Source of the DNA: Sipunculus nudus
Lineage: Eukaryota; Annelida; Sipuncula; Golfingiida; Sipunculidae
DNA: 64,000 nucleotides
Assembly: GCA_026874595.1 (NCBI GenBank)
Contig: CM049317.1
Span: 46,090,401 to 46,154,400 of the forward strand
Direction of reading: 5' to 3'
In this document: piece after piece, positions 1-12,129 of the stretch
Layout of the letters: every line of letters begins with the position of its first letter
Numbering within the stretch: position 1 is the first letter of the stretch
The notes under the pieces: model-generated
Told to the model about the DNA's origin: nothing
Seen by the model: the letters and a program-made list of their open reading frames with translations, nothing else
Databases searched by the model: none
Position numbers and translations under genes: made by a program

Positions 1-502
1 TATCCATATATTTAGGCGTATATTTGTGTAGGTATCTGTATGTGTGCATGTACATTAAATATTATATATGATAGCCAACTTTCCTCCAGGTATAGGTGTT
101 TAACGTATATTGAAGAAAAACAGATTCATGATCAATATTCTGTGATATAAACAGGAAGTCTTAAGATATTGAGACTTAAACTCAAAATAATCCCACACAA
201 ACGATGGACGGTGGTTATGTTTACACCCATGTTTCTGTATCCTCCTCTTTGTTACCGTAGCCATTGAATAGGAAAAAATACTGCATGGTCATTCCCTCAT
301 ATCATCCCGTTTGCTTGTCCACACTTTATAGCTGAAAATCTTACGCTATCAACCTTCTTAATTCAACCTTAAGTAAATCGTATAAACCATAAAACCCTCT
401 ATTTTTTATGAAAATCCGTAAAGGGCCACGGAAATGGTAACCAAACATTCATACCGGGGGTGGGGGGGGGGGGGGGGGTAGTTGCTCGAGATCTGGTCGT
501 CT
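1..502. other. Flank without recognisable gene
   Basis: AT-rich non-coding sequence lies between the window edge and the satellite array. I see no splice-bounded exon on either strand. The only structure is a G homopolymer of about 17 bases at 462-478, just before the first satellite unit. Confidence 0.5.
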
Positions 503-3500
503 AGTCTATTTAGTGTTTCTATCTCCGTTTTGTAGAGATATTTTGAGAATGATTTGAGCGACATCCCGGTAAAAGGATTAGGCCTACTTTTACCGGTTTG
601 TGGACGTGTCTTAAAACGCGGAACTGTCACTACTGCTGACTTCTACTAGACATATTTTAACGTTGTTCTCTCGGATCCACAGGTCCAGATGTAAACAATA
701 GACCATAAAATGTCATGTGAAGCTGATCTAATAATAATCACACAGTTTGTGGACGGGTGGTGTATGTACATCCGGTTTGTTTCATGATAATGGGAACTGA
801 TAATTTTAGTCTATTTAGTCTAGTCTATTTAGTGTTTCTATCTCCGTTTTGTAGAGATATTTTGAGAATGAGTTGAGCGACATCCCGGTAAAAGGAATAG
901 GCCTACTTTTGCCGGTTTGTGGACGTGTCTTAAAACGCGGAACTGTCACTACTGCTGACTTCTACTTGACATATTTTAACGTTGTACTCTCGGATCCACA
1001 GGTCCAGATGTAAACAATAGACCATAAAATGTCATGTGAAGCTGATCTAATAATAATCACACAGTTTGTGGACGGGTGGTGTATGTACATCCCGTTTGTT
1101 TCATGATAATGGGAACTGATAATTTTAGTCTATTTAGTCTAGTCTATTTAGTGTTTCTATCTCCGTTTTGTAGAGATATTTTGAGAATGAGTTGAGCGAC
1201 ATCCCGGTAAAAGGAATAGGCCTACTTTTACCGGTTTGTGGACGTGTTTTAAAACGCGGAACTGTCACTACTGCTGACTTCTACTGGACATATTTTAACG
1301 TTGTACTCTCGGATCCACAGGTCCAGATGTAAACAATAGTCCATAAAATGTCATGTGAAGCTGATCTAATAATCATCACACAGTTTGTGGACGGGTGGTG
1401 TATGTACATCCGGTTTTATCATGAAAATGGGAACTGATAATTTTAGTCTATTTAGTCTAGTCTATTTAGTGTTTCTATCTCCGTTTTGTAGAGATATTTT
1501 GAGAATGAGTTGAGCGACATCCCGGTAAAAGGAATAGGCCTACTTTTGCCGGTTTGTGGACGTGTCTTAAAACGCGGAACTGTCACTACTGCTGACTTTT
1601 ACTGGACATATTTTAACGTTGTACTCTCGGATCCACAGGTCCAGATGTAAACAATAGTCCATAAAATGTCATGTGAAGCTGATCTAATAATCATCACACA
1701 GTTTGTGGACGGGTGGTGTATGTACATCCGGTTTGTTTCATGAAAATGGGAACTGATAATTTTAGTCTATTTAGTCTAGTCTATTTAGTGTTTCTATCTC
1801 CGTTTTGTAGAGATATTTTGAGAATGAGTTGAGCGACATCCCGGTAAAAGGAATAGGCCTACTTTTGCCGGTTTGTGGACGTGTCTTAAAACGCGGAACT
1901 GTCACTACTGCTGACTTCTACTTGACATATTTTAACGTTGTACTCTCGGATCCACAGGTCCAGATGTAAACAACAGACCATAAAATGTCATGTGAAGCTG
2001 ATCTAATAATAATCACACAGTTTGTGGACGGGTGGTGTATGTACATCCGGTTTGTTTCATGATAATGGGAACTGATAATTTTAGTCTATTTAGTCTAGTC
2101 TATTTAGTGTTTCTATCTCCGTTTTGTAGAGATATTTTGAGAATGAGTTGAGCGACATCCCGGTAAAAGGAATAGGCCTACTTTTGCCGGTTTGTGGACG
2201 TGTCTTAAAACGCGGAACTGTCACTACTGCTGACTTCTACTTGACATATTTTAACGTTGTACTCTCGGATCCACAGGTCCAGATGTAAACAATAGACCAT
2301 AAAATGTCATGTGAAGCTGATCTAATAATAATCACACAGTTTGTGGACGGGTGGTGTATGTACATCCGGTTTGTTTCATGATAATGGGAACTGATAATTT
2401 TAGTCTATTTAGTCTAGTCTATTTAGTGTTTCTATCTCCGTTTTGTAGAGATATTTTGAGAATGAGTTGAGCGACATCCCGGTAAAAGGAATAGGCCTAC
2501 TTTTACCGGTTTGTGGACGTGTTTTAAAACGCGGAACTGTCACTACTGCTGACTTCTACTGGACATATTTTAACGTTTTACTCTCGGATCCACAGGTCCA
2601 GATGTAAACAATAGTCCATAAAATGTCATGTGAAGCTGATCTAATAATCATCACACAGTTTGTGGACGGGTGGTGTATGTACATCCGGTTTGTTTCATGA
2701 AAATGGGAACTGATAATTTTAGTCTATTTAGTCTAGTCTATTTAGTGTTTCTATCTCCGTTTTGTAGAGATATTTTGAGAATGAGTTGAGCGACATCCCG
2801 GTAAAAGGAATAGGCCTACTTTTGCCGGTTTGTGGACGTGTCTTAAAACGCGGAACTGTCACTACTGCTGACTTCTACTTGACATATTTTAACGTTGTAC
2901 TCTCGGATCCACAGGTCCAGATGTAAACAACAGACCATAAAATGTCATGTGAAGCTGATCTAATAATAATCACACAGTTTGTGGACGGGTGGTGTATGTA
3001 CATCCGGTTTGTTTCATGATAATGGGAACTGATAATTTTAGTCTATTTAGTCTAGTCTATTTAGTGTTTCTATCTCCGTTTTGTAGAGATATTTTGAGAA
3101 TGAGTTGAGCGACATCCCGGTAAAAGGAATAGGCCTACTTTTGCCGGTTTGTGGACGTGTCTTAAAACGCGGAACTGTCACTACTGCTGACTTCTACTGG
3201 ACATATTTTAACGTTTTACTCTCGGTTCCACAGGTCCAGATGTAAACAATAGTCCATAAAATGTCATGTGAAGCTGATCTTATAATCATCACACAGTTTG
3301 TGGACGGGTGGTGTATGTACATCCGGTTTGTTTCATGAAAATGGGCACTGATAATTTTAGTCTATTTAGTCTAGTCTATTTAGTGTTTCTATCTCCATTT
3401 TGTAGAGATATTTTGAGAATGAGTTGAGCGACATCCCGGTAAAAGGAATAGGCCTACTTTTGCCGGTTTGTGGACGTGTCTTAAAACGCGGAACTGTCAC

Positions 3501-4636
3501 TACTGCTGACTTCTACTGGACATATTTTAACGTTGTACTCTCGGATCCACAGGTCCAGATGTAAACAATAGACCATAAAATGTCATGTGAAGCTGATCTC
3601 ATAATAATCACACAGTTTGTGGACGGGTGGTGTATGTACATCCGGTTTGTTTCATGATAATGGGAACTGATAGTTTTAGTCTATTTAGTCTAGTCTATTT
3701 AGTGTTTCTATCTCCGTTTTGTAGAGATATTTTGAGAATGAGTTGAGCGACATCCCGGTAAAAGGAATAGGCCTACTTTTGCCGGTTTGTGGACGTGTTT
3801 TAAAACGCGGAACTGTCACTACTGCTGACTTCTACTGGACATATTTTAACGTTGTACTCTCGGATCCACAGGTCCAGATGTAAACAATAGTCCATAAAAT
3901 GTCATGTGAAGCTGATCTAATAATAATCACACAGTTTGTGGACGGGTGGTGTATGTACATCCGGTTTGTTTCATGATAATGGGAACTGATAATTTTAGTC
4001 TATTTAGTCTAGTCTATTTAGTGTTTCTATCTCCGTTTTGTAGAGATATTTTGAGAATGAGTTGAGCGACATCCCGGTAAAAGGAATAGGCCTACTTTTG
4101 CCGGTTTGTGGACGTGTCTTAAAACGCGGAACTGTCACTACTGCTGACTTCTACTGGACATATTTTAACGTTTTACTCTCGGTTCCACAGGTCCAGATGT
4201 AAACAATAGTCCATAAAATGTCATGTGAAGCTGATCTTATAATCATCACACAGTTTGTGGACGGGTGGTGTATGTACATCCGGTTTGTTTCATGAAAATG
4301 GGAACTGATAATTTTAGTCTATTTAGTCTAGTCTATTTAGTGTTTCTATCTCCATTTTGTAGAGATATTTTGAGAATGAGTTGAGCGACATCCCGGTAAA
4401 AGGAATAGGCCTACTTTTGCCGGTTTGTGGACGTGTCTTAAAACGCGGAACTGTCACTACTGCTGACTTCTACTGGACATATTTTAACGTTGTACTCTCG
4501 GATCCACAGGTCCAGATGTAAACAATAGTCCATAAAATGTCATGTGAAGCTGATCTAATAATCATCACACAGTTTGTGGACGGGTGGTGTATGTACATCC
4601 AGTTAGTTTCATGAAAATGGGAACTGAAAATTTTAG
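503..4636. repeat. 319-bp satellite array, 13 units
   Basis: Near-identical head-to-tail units can be tracked by the phrase agtctatttagtg, which recurs at 503, 822, 1141, 1459, 1778, 2097, 2416, 2735, 3054, 3373, 3692, 4011 and 4330. The spacing is 319 bp, with one 318-bp step. Diagnostic differences define two subtypes. One has aataataatc, gataatggg and atagacc (or acagacc). The other has aataatcatc, gaaaatggg and atagtcc. Unit 11 mixes the two. Units 9-10 and 12-13 share private changes (cggttcc in the first of each pair, ctccattttg at the start of the second), which suggests a two-unit duplication. No open reading frame spans a unit. The array ends about 30 bp from the lectin receptor's stop codon. 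Confidence 0.97.
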
Positions 4637-4667
4637 CATCATGACATTTATGAAAATAAACGAATCT

Positions 4668-5133
4668 TTACTTTGGTTTGAATGTTTTAAAAACTGCAGG
4701 TCCAGTATTCTCATAACATAAATTGTCTGTTGCCGAAGGACGCGGACGATCTCGCCTCGCCCTCTCTCCTGTGTTACCCGAGACTCGTGACGTAGTTCCG
4801 GTTCCGCCCATGTCCTCGTACATAGCGCTCGGTTCCTGATACATTGTACATGCGCTGTTGTCCAAATTGACAACCAGTCCGCCATTTTTGTGCGGGATGT
4901 CTGGAATACTGTCGTAAATGTTCTTTTCTGGATCTTGCGAGCCGCTTGCAACATTGTTTGTTTGACATGACCCAGGGCTGACCACCGGCGGCCTGTTACT
5001 GGGAATTCTCACAATGTCATTCCGGATGTAACGTTCTGTTGATGTTGTTCTTTGCGTGTTGATGGACACTGAACCGTCGGTGCCTCTCTCAGACCTGCTG
5101 TACTGAACGCTGATTGGACGAGATCTTCTCGGC
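4668..5133 (-). CDS. Lectin receptor exon 8: cytoplasmic tail and stop
   Basis: The acceptor is CTACTAG|G, phase 2. The tail (342-496) starts very basic (KPRRSRP) and carries tyrosines in YSRS, YIRN, NIYDSI, MYQEP, MYEDM and CYENT. By known SH2 preferences, YEDM fits YxxM (PI3-kinase p85), YENT fits YxN (Grb2-type) and YDSI resembles a YxxI motif with an imperfect ITIM context. These roles are inferred. The stop TAA is at 4670-4668, and satellite DNA begins about 30 bp beyond it. Confidence 0.85.
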
Positions 5134-6436
5134 CTAGTAGTAAAAAAGACAAGATTAGAAACGTTCGTTTAGAAACGCAATTACCGTATATAATTCATAT
5201 ATCGTTTCAAGTGATCGTCATTTGCACGTCGTAATATTACAAATAATGCAATTTTATTGCAGTATTATTTTCTTCAGGTAATCAACTTGGTCTACTGTTA
5301 AGTTAAATTTGTTTCACTGGCAGAGGGTCTGGCAAAGAACAATGTATAATTGTAAAAGTGGAGTTTTAACTCAACCATTCAGAATGTGTTGCTTTCTTAG
5401 CAGGTCAAATGCCATAATGAAACTATTTTTAACACACGTACGGAAATATCTGTTAAATTCAGTGAAGATGACTACCATTTGACTAACTAGGCAACCACCT
5501 AAGGCACTCCTAATATAAAGGGAAGCCAAGGTAACTTTTAAAAAGAGAAAAAAAAATCTCCATTCTTTAAAATTCTGGAGAAATTTTCAAACCCATTTGT
5601 TTTCACAGCACATCACTTCAGTGAGGGTCTTTTCATGGAGATTGGAAAAATACGCTAAATGATATTGGATAATGTTTCAGGGTGTAGGACTTGCTTATAC
5701 ATGACATAACAGTCCTTACTCCGGCCTGTCAAAGCAAAATAAGCTGAAAGGTTTGGAATGAGATAACTGTTTACTTTTTTCTTTTCCAGAGAGCCCAAGC
5801 AATCAGTAAGATAATGACCATCAGCCCAAGAACAGTGAGACCCGCCAGCATCTTGTCAATCATCTCGTAGTAGCTGTTACCGTCTGTAACTGCTGTCAGA
5901 AAAAAATATAAAAAGGAAATGTAATCAAGGACCTCAAACCCAGATAGGGATTTATGAAAATCTAATAGAAAATAACAAAAAATAAATAAACAATTAGAAT
6001 TATGATAATTTATGTGATAATTAATTCATTTTAATAAACTACGGCTGAAACTGCTTATTTTAAGTAAAACATCGGTCAATTTTTATTTCATAACTTTGTC
6101 CTCAGTAAGTCTTTCACAACTGACCTTACAGGTTTTATTCAGAGTGCAAATAAAGCGTCTTCGTATAAACACATGCATGTAAACGGTGGAATGTCCTGAG
6201 TCAGCGTTACACAAAAAAAGTAACAATAGTTTGTGCCATCAGTTCTGCATGCAACACTGAAAAGGGCATCGTGGCCGGTGCGATTTTTCCTGATGACTGT
6301 CGAATGCAGCTTTCGTATGCTACAATATTACTTTGTAAACTAACCGTGGGACACGATTTTTCCTTATTCGAGATTGCATGCACATATCGCAGCTGTTCTG
6401 CTTTCATGCGATCTTTCCGTGCGATTTCGGCAATAA

Positions 6437-6487
<51 letters not shown>

Positions 6488-9400
6488 AAAAGTGGAAACC
6501 TTACAAGTGAAGATTACAATATTCCAATTTATCTGGATCAATTCATCAATTAAAGTCTCTCTCTCTCTCCTTCTCTCTCTCTCTCTCATATGATGTGAGG
6601 GGTTACATAGTGTTTCTACAGCTGCTGGTAACTTACGAGACGTTTCCTCATCTGCCGGCTGGATCATTTCAACTGTCGTCAGTTCGGATGACGTCACAAC
6701 TGTAGAGGTTGGGGAAGAATCTAGAACGAGATGAAACCAGTCACATCGACCGGACGTCATATAAAGGTTTTTGTCTGTAGAGACTGTGTGAGGTGCAAAT
6801 GTTTTCTGCGTGGTGCGTGCTTGAGGTGACATAACGTTATCTGTCGTTGCTTTGTTTTCAATTAGTAACGTCGCTTTCTTTCCTATTTGTAACATGCATG
6901 CTTTGTTTCCTATTTGTAATGTGGCTTTGATTCCTGTATGAAGCACGGTTTAGTTTCCTATTTTTAACGTGGCTTTGATTCCTGTTTGAAGCACGGTTTA
7001 GTTTCCTATTTGTTACGTGGCTTTGATTCCTGTTTGAAGCACGGTTTAGTTTCCTATTTGTAACGTGGCTTTGATTCCTGTTTGAAGCATGGTTTAGTTT
7101 CCTATTTGTAACGTGGCTTTGTTTCCTGTTTGTAACATAGCTTTGTTTCCTATTCGTAACGTGACTTTGTTTCCTATTTGTAATGTAGCTTTGTGTCCTG
7201 TTTATAACATAGCTTTGTTTCCTGTTTGTAACGTGGCTTTGTTTCCTATTTGTAACGTGGCTTTGTTTTCTATTTGTAACGTGGCTTTGTTTCATATCTG
7301 TAACGTGGCTTTGTTTCCTGTTTGTAACATGGTTTTGTTTCCCTTTTTGTAACGGAGCTTTGTTTCCTATTTGTAACGTGGCTTTGTTTCATATCTGTAA
7401 CGTGGCTTTTTTCCTGTTTGTAACATGGTTTTGTTTCCCTTTTTGTAACGTGGCTTTGTTTCCTATATGTAACGTGACTTTACTTCCTGTTAATAACTTT
7501 GCTTTGTTTCCTGTTTGTGTATGGCTGTTTCACTTACCTCTGACACAAACGAAATGATGGTTGTCTTGACAGTCCGTGACGTTCCAGCCTGTCTCACCAG
7601 ACTTTCCCATCATCATCACGGTACAGTTCCCCTTTTTCGTTTCTTTTTCTTTCCATTTGGGACGTTCGATTGGTTCACCGAGGGTGCCTGCGGAAGTTAA
7701 GAGGTGGAGGATTGCGCAAACAATGGTTACAGGCGTAAGTCATAACCCACCCACATACAAATCTGTCAATCTATATATTAATAGCGTCAGGCGATTTTTG
7801 TAATTTTCCGTATTTCCTCCGATACCACCGTACGGATTGCCGTGATTTTCGACAAACATATGCTCCGGTTGTGTCCGAAGAGGTTCCACCCAGTTTTATT
7901 TGCAATATTTGAGTATTACGTGCATAATTAATAGATTTAATATTTGCTCCCCCGCGGGCGCCTCTTTTCTTTGTGCCTTCGGGTCCCGTAAGACAATGGC
8001 CATAGAGTGTGTGATGGCCGAACAGAGTTTTACTCGGGGGCCCTATCTGGGTTATTTGTACATTTCGCGGTCACCGGCCCGAAATAATCCCCTTCTCAAA
8101 AGGGAGATCTTTGAAAGAATTGTTTGGCAGGCCTTCCTGTCACCGGGATATCGCACGAAGAGGGCTTCTACCTGCGACACCCCCCCCCCCCCCCCCCGTA
8201 CATGACCTGATATGCTTGAATGCACATGTACCGCGCCCAGGGCGTTTGACTAATGAGCGAGTCGCATGCGACTAAAATCGTGCCCCATGGTCACACAAAC
8301 CAGTGTTTATCGCATTTGGTTTATCGCACCCGTCTTTCATGTGCGATCAAAGGACGGCAACCATGAGGCAACACATGACACATACAAGCGTCAAACAGAT
8401 GACGATAAGTAGTTTTGTCCTTTCAAATCAAGATTTATGCCTGTAAGCCTAAATGATATTTCAGTAAAATATAACAAATAATTATGTTTTAATTAAATTA
8501 ATGTGGGATAGGACTCCCCCCCACACACACACACACACAAACATGCACACAAAACTAATTGTCCTGGCGCCAGTGCTTAACGCTTTATTTTGCTTCCACT
8601 TTAAATGTCACTTTTATTGCATCAAATTCATTGTTGCAATCTTTCAGTGATACATATATAGTAAGATGCATGTTGAGTGTTATAGACATGATGCTTCCCT
8701 ACAATTATTCCCCTATGAACTTTAATACTCATATTTTGGTAATGGAAGTGTGGGCTTCCCCGATTTCACGTCATGAAGTGGAATCCCCTGTGCGTTTAAC
8801 GGATGCGTTCATCGCAAAAGTCGAGCAGAACTCAAGGTCTGCGATAAACGCTTGCATGCGTTGATCGCAGCTGATAATCGTTGCCGGAGGTATGTGTCAT
8901 GTGTAATTGAAAATATAGTGTCCAAAATTTTTACACGGATGCGATGAACGGATGCGATGATCGGATGCAAATAAACCTTGGAATATGTCACCAATATTTT
9001 ACACGGTGCGATTTTGTCGCAAGAAAATTTGGAGGGCAACTTTAAAAAGCGATGTTCAACATAATATATTTTTATATAAAAATTATTTCATTTATCATAT
9101 CAATTTCTCCGAAAACATCTCCGTCCAATCTCTTGGCTTCAATACGATGTTTATGCATATCACCCTACATATAATGTATCTATATATTAACAGCGTATCG
9201 CGATTTGTGTGATTTCCGTATCTCCTGATTTCCGGTGGATTTCCGATACCAACGTACGGATTGTTTCGTTCGTCCCAAACCGTGCGTAGCACGGGTATTT
9301 GCTAGTATACCTGTATTTGGCAATTACAATCGATTCCTTTCAGAATGATAAAAATTTTAGCGTTCAAAACAGTTGAAAATGTTTCTTTCAGGGTTGAAAT

Positions 9401-12089
9401 ACATTGTTTTAAACTGAAACCTGCTTAAGGACTATGCAACTCAGAAATTCCGACGATTATTAACAAGAAAACCCCAAAATTTAAGCTCAGGTAGGAAGGC
9501 TCTATATTCGCCAAGTCCGATACGAAAATATGACTGAGCACATATTTTTCCATGTTGGTCCACATCCGTAACTAGAGGGCACATTGAAGAGCGCATACCT
9601 CCACCCTTTTATCCGGATGTGCATAAAAATTTAATACTCCTACCCTTATTTGCCACACTGTAAAATGTGCTGCTTCTCTCATGTTTCAGATAAACTCTTA
9701 CATGTTTCAATTTGTGACATATTTTCTGGCTGACACATGTCTTTAACATGTGTCATCAAATTTTTCCCGATGAACGATCGTTGAAACACCAAGACATGTC
9801 TGAGACACGTTTGATACGTGTTTTAAGTAGTCATATATTTCAACAGCTCGATTTTTTTGCCTTTTCGGTTTAATATTTCGTTACTTGAATGTAAGTCTGT
9901 CGCATGCATGCAAAAGTATTCTAACTGAAAATGGCGTCATCTGCAATTGAAACCGGACAACCGGATCAAGAGCGGCTCTTCTCTAGACGATGTAATATCT
10001 TGGTCCAAAGGGAAGAAGTTTGAATCTCTCTGGGAACGTTTGAGAGGTAGGTATCAAGAAATCGTCATTCAAATATCGCTTTTATCTTATTGCGTGAGCA
10101 TTGTGTGTGTATATGTGTGTGTGGGGGGGGAATTAATAAATACGGCTGTGGTATGGGCACATTTTCAAATAAATGGTTCGTAATATGGTATTGATTACCA
10201 TTCAAAGTCAAACTTTACCTATTTCATATGTGCTTAACTAATAATTAATATTTCCCTATAAAAATGTTCTCATTATGTGACCGGACTGAGCATTTTTATT
10301 ATATCTTAGAATGTCTGGAGTTCACTGAAGATTGAAAGAACATTTTAAACACATTGCATGAACTAAAATGGATATCTTCCACATTGAAGAAGAGCTCAAT
10401 CTAATGTTTAAATACTGTTCTCAAGCAGTGAGGTAGCAGTGGCGTGCATAAGTACAAAAAAAGCAGGGAAACATATATTTTACTATCATATGTTTAATGC
10501 ATTCTTTATTCCAATTTTTTTATACTTCCAGATTAGATCAAAGGTGTCAGTTTCTAAGCGGTGGATTTATCTTTTATTATAATAAGAACTGTTTATGTGT
10601 ATTAGTCATGATTAGTTTTATAAACAAGACAAGCCGTGACACTTTTTAATTTTATGCACTTCTACTGACATTTGGTACCTACCAGTTTACAGCAGGCATG
10701 TGATTTTGTAAAATAAAGGTTCACATATATTCTCCGTATATTTGATGTGCATAAATTACTCATGGAGAGTATTCAGAAGCTGGTTATTCATCAGAGTTAC
10801 AGATTTGTCCATATTGTACATAAAACTTGTCTTGCTTCTTGACTCCACTTTAAATACTTCTACATAGTTGGAAAGTCAGGCAGTATATTACATATTATGT
10901 TATGCAAAATAATCTTACTGGATTTTTTTGTTTTCTTGCCAAGAGGATGCTATTGGAAGCAACACATTCAAGTCTGCTGAGGGAGTTGAGCCTTTCATGG
11001 GCTTTGTCTAGGATGATGAAAGAAGCTGCTGGGGTATATGTGGAGGCCCGCCAAAATATTCAATACAATTCAACAAGGGCATCTGGCGGCAAATCAGATA
11101 AGCCAGAGCTTTGCAAATGGCGTTTTGCAACAAGTGACCTTTCTATCAACGCATATACGCCACCTACCACCTATAGTTACATGTTACTCTGTTTGTCAAC
11201 ATGTGTTAACAAAACATGTTGTTGATAAACAAGTTCATGCATCCTTTACGAATGTGTTACAAGAACAATTTACAACTACAACTACCCTTGGATCATTAAT
11301 ATATACACAGAAGAAGCCAGGAGTCACATAAATTCGTTTTCAAAAGGTTGGTGAATGGACAACTTTAAGCATGTATGATCTATCGGGTATTTATCAGTGG
11401 AAAAATATTTTTTGTAATATTTATTCATCATACACAATTATAATTTACTATGGCAAGAGTTTTCAGTCAGCTTGTTCTAGTCGTCTGTTATTTCAAAGGA
11501 GCATCTGTACACTCTTTGCATGTTTTTTTTTAATTGTTACTGATGTTCATCTGTTAGAAAAATGATTTAGGATAACTGTGAAGGAAGGTTATGGCATTTC
11601 GGGAAATATAATTGAGATGTCACAGTCTAAGAACTGTTAACAGGTGATCTTCAGGACTCATTGGTTTCTTTATAAATTTAAAATCTACAGATGAGTGGAA
11701 TATATAACATATTTTTCATACAATTTGCATGTATTGTAATTTATGCTTTTGATTATAATCAATGATGTATTTTTTTTTTATTCTTCACTGTATATGCACC
11801 ATCACTAGCACATCTGTGAGCTCAAGCACCACGACTGGTCTGTCCGTCGTTTGTTGTTCATCTCTTAATACTTTTATTATTAATAGCTGGATAGGTACTT
11901 TTTTTACATACGTGTTATATGCACCACATACAGAAACTGACTCCCAGATCAGTCTCAAGGTAAGGGTCTATCTGCAGAGAGAGTTTGTTGGCCGTTAGAC
12001 TGTATATTATGAGTAGAAGATCAAGAAACGCTTTGGGGAGGACCCCGCCCCTCACCCGGAAACTGTTATTTTTATTATTTTTATTAGTA

Positions 12090-12129
<40 letters not shown>

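Noticed and set aside
503-4636. CRISPR-like regular array
   Set aside because: There are no unique spacers; whole 319-bp units repeat, which is satellite DNA in a eukaryotic genome.
6858-7295. 145-codon minus-strand open frame of VTNRKQSH repeats
   Set aside because: It is the translation of a 24-bp intronic minisatellite; a unit divisible by three stays open in several frames.
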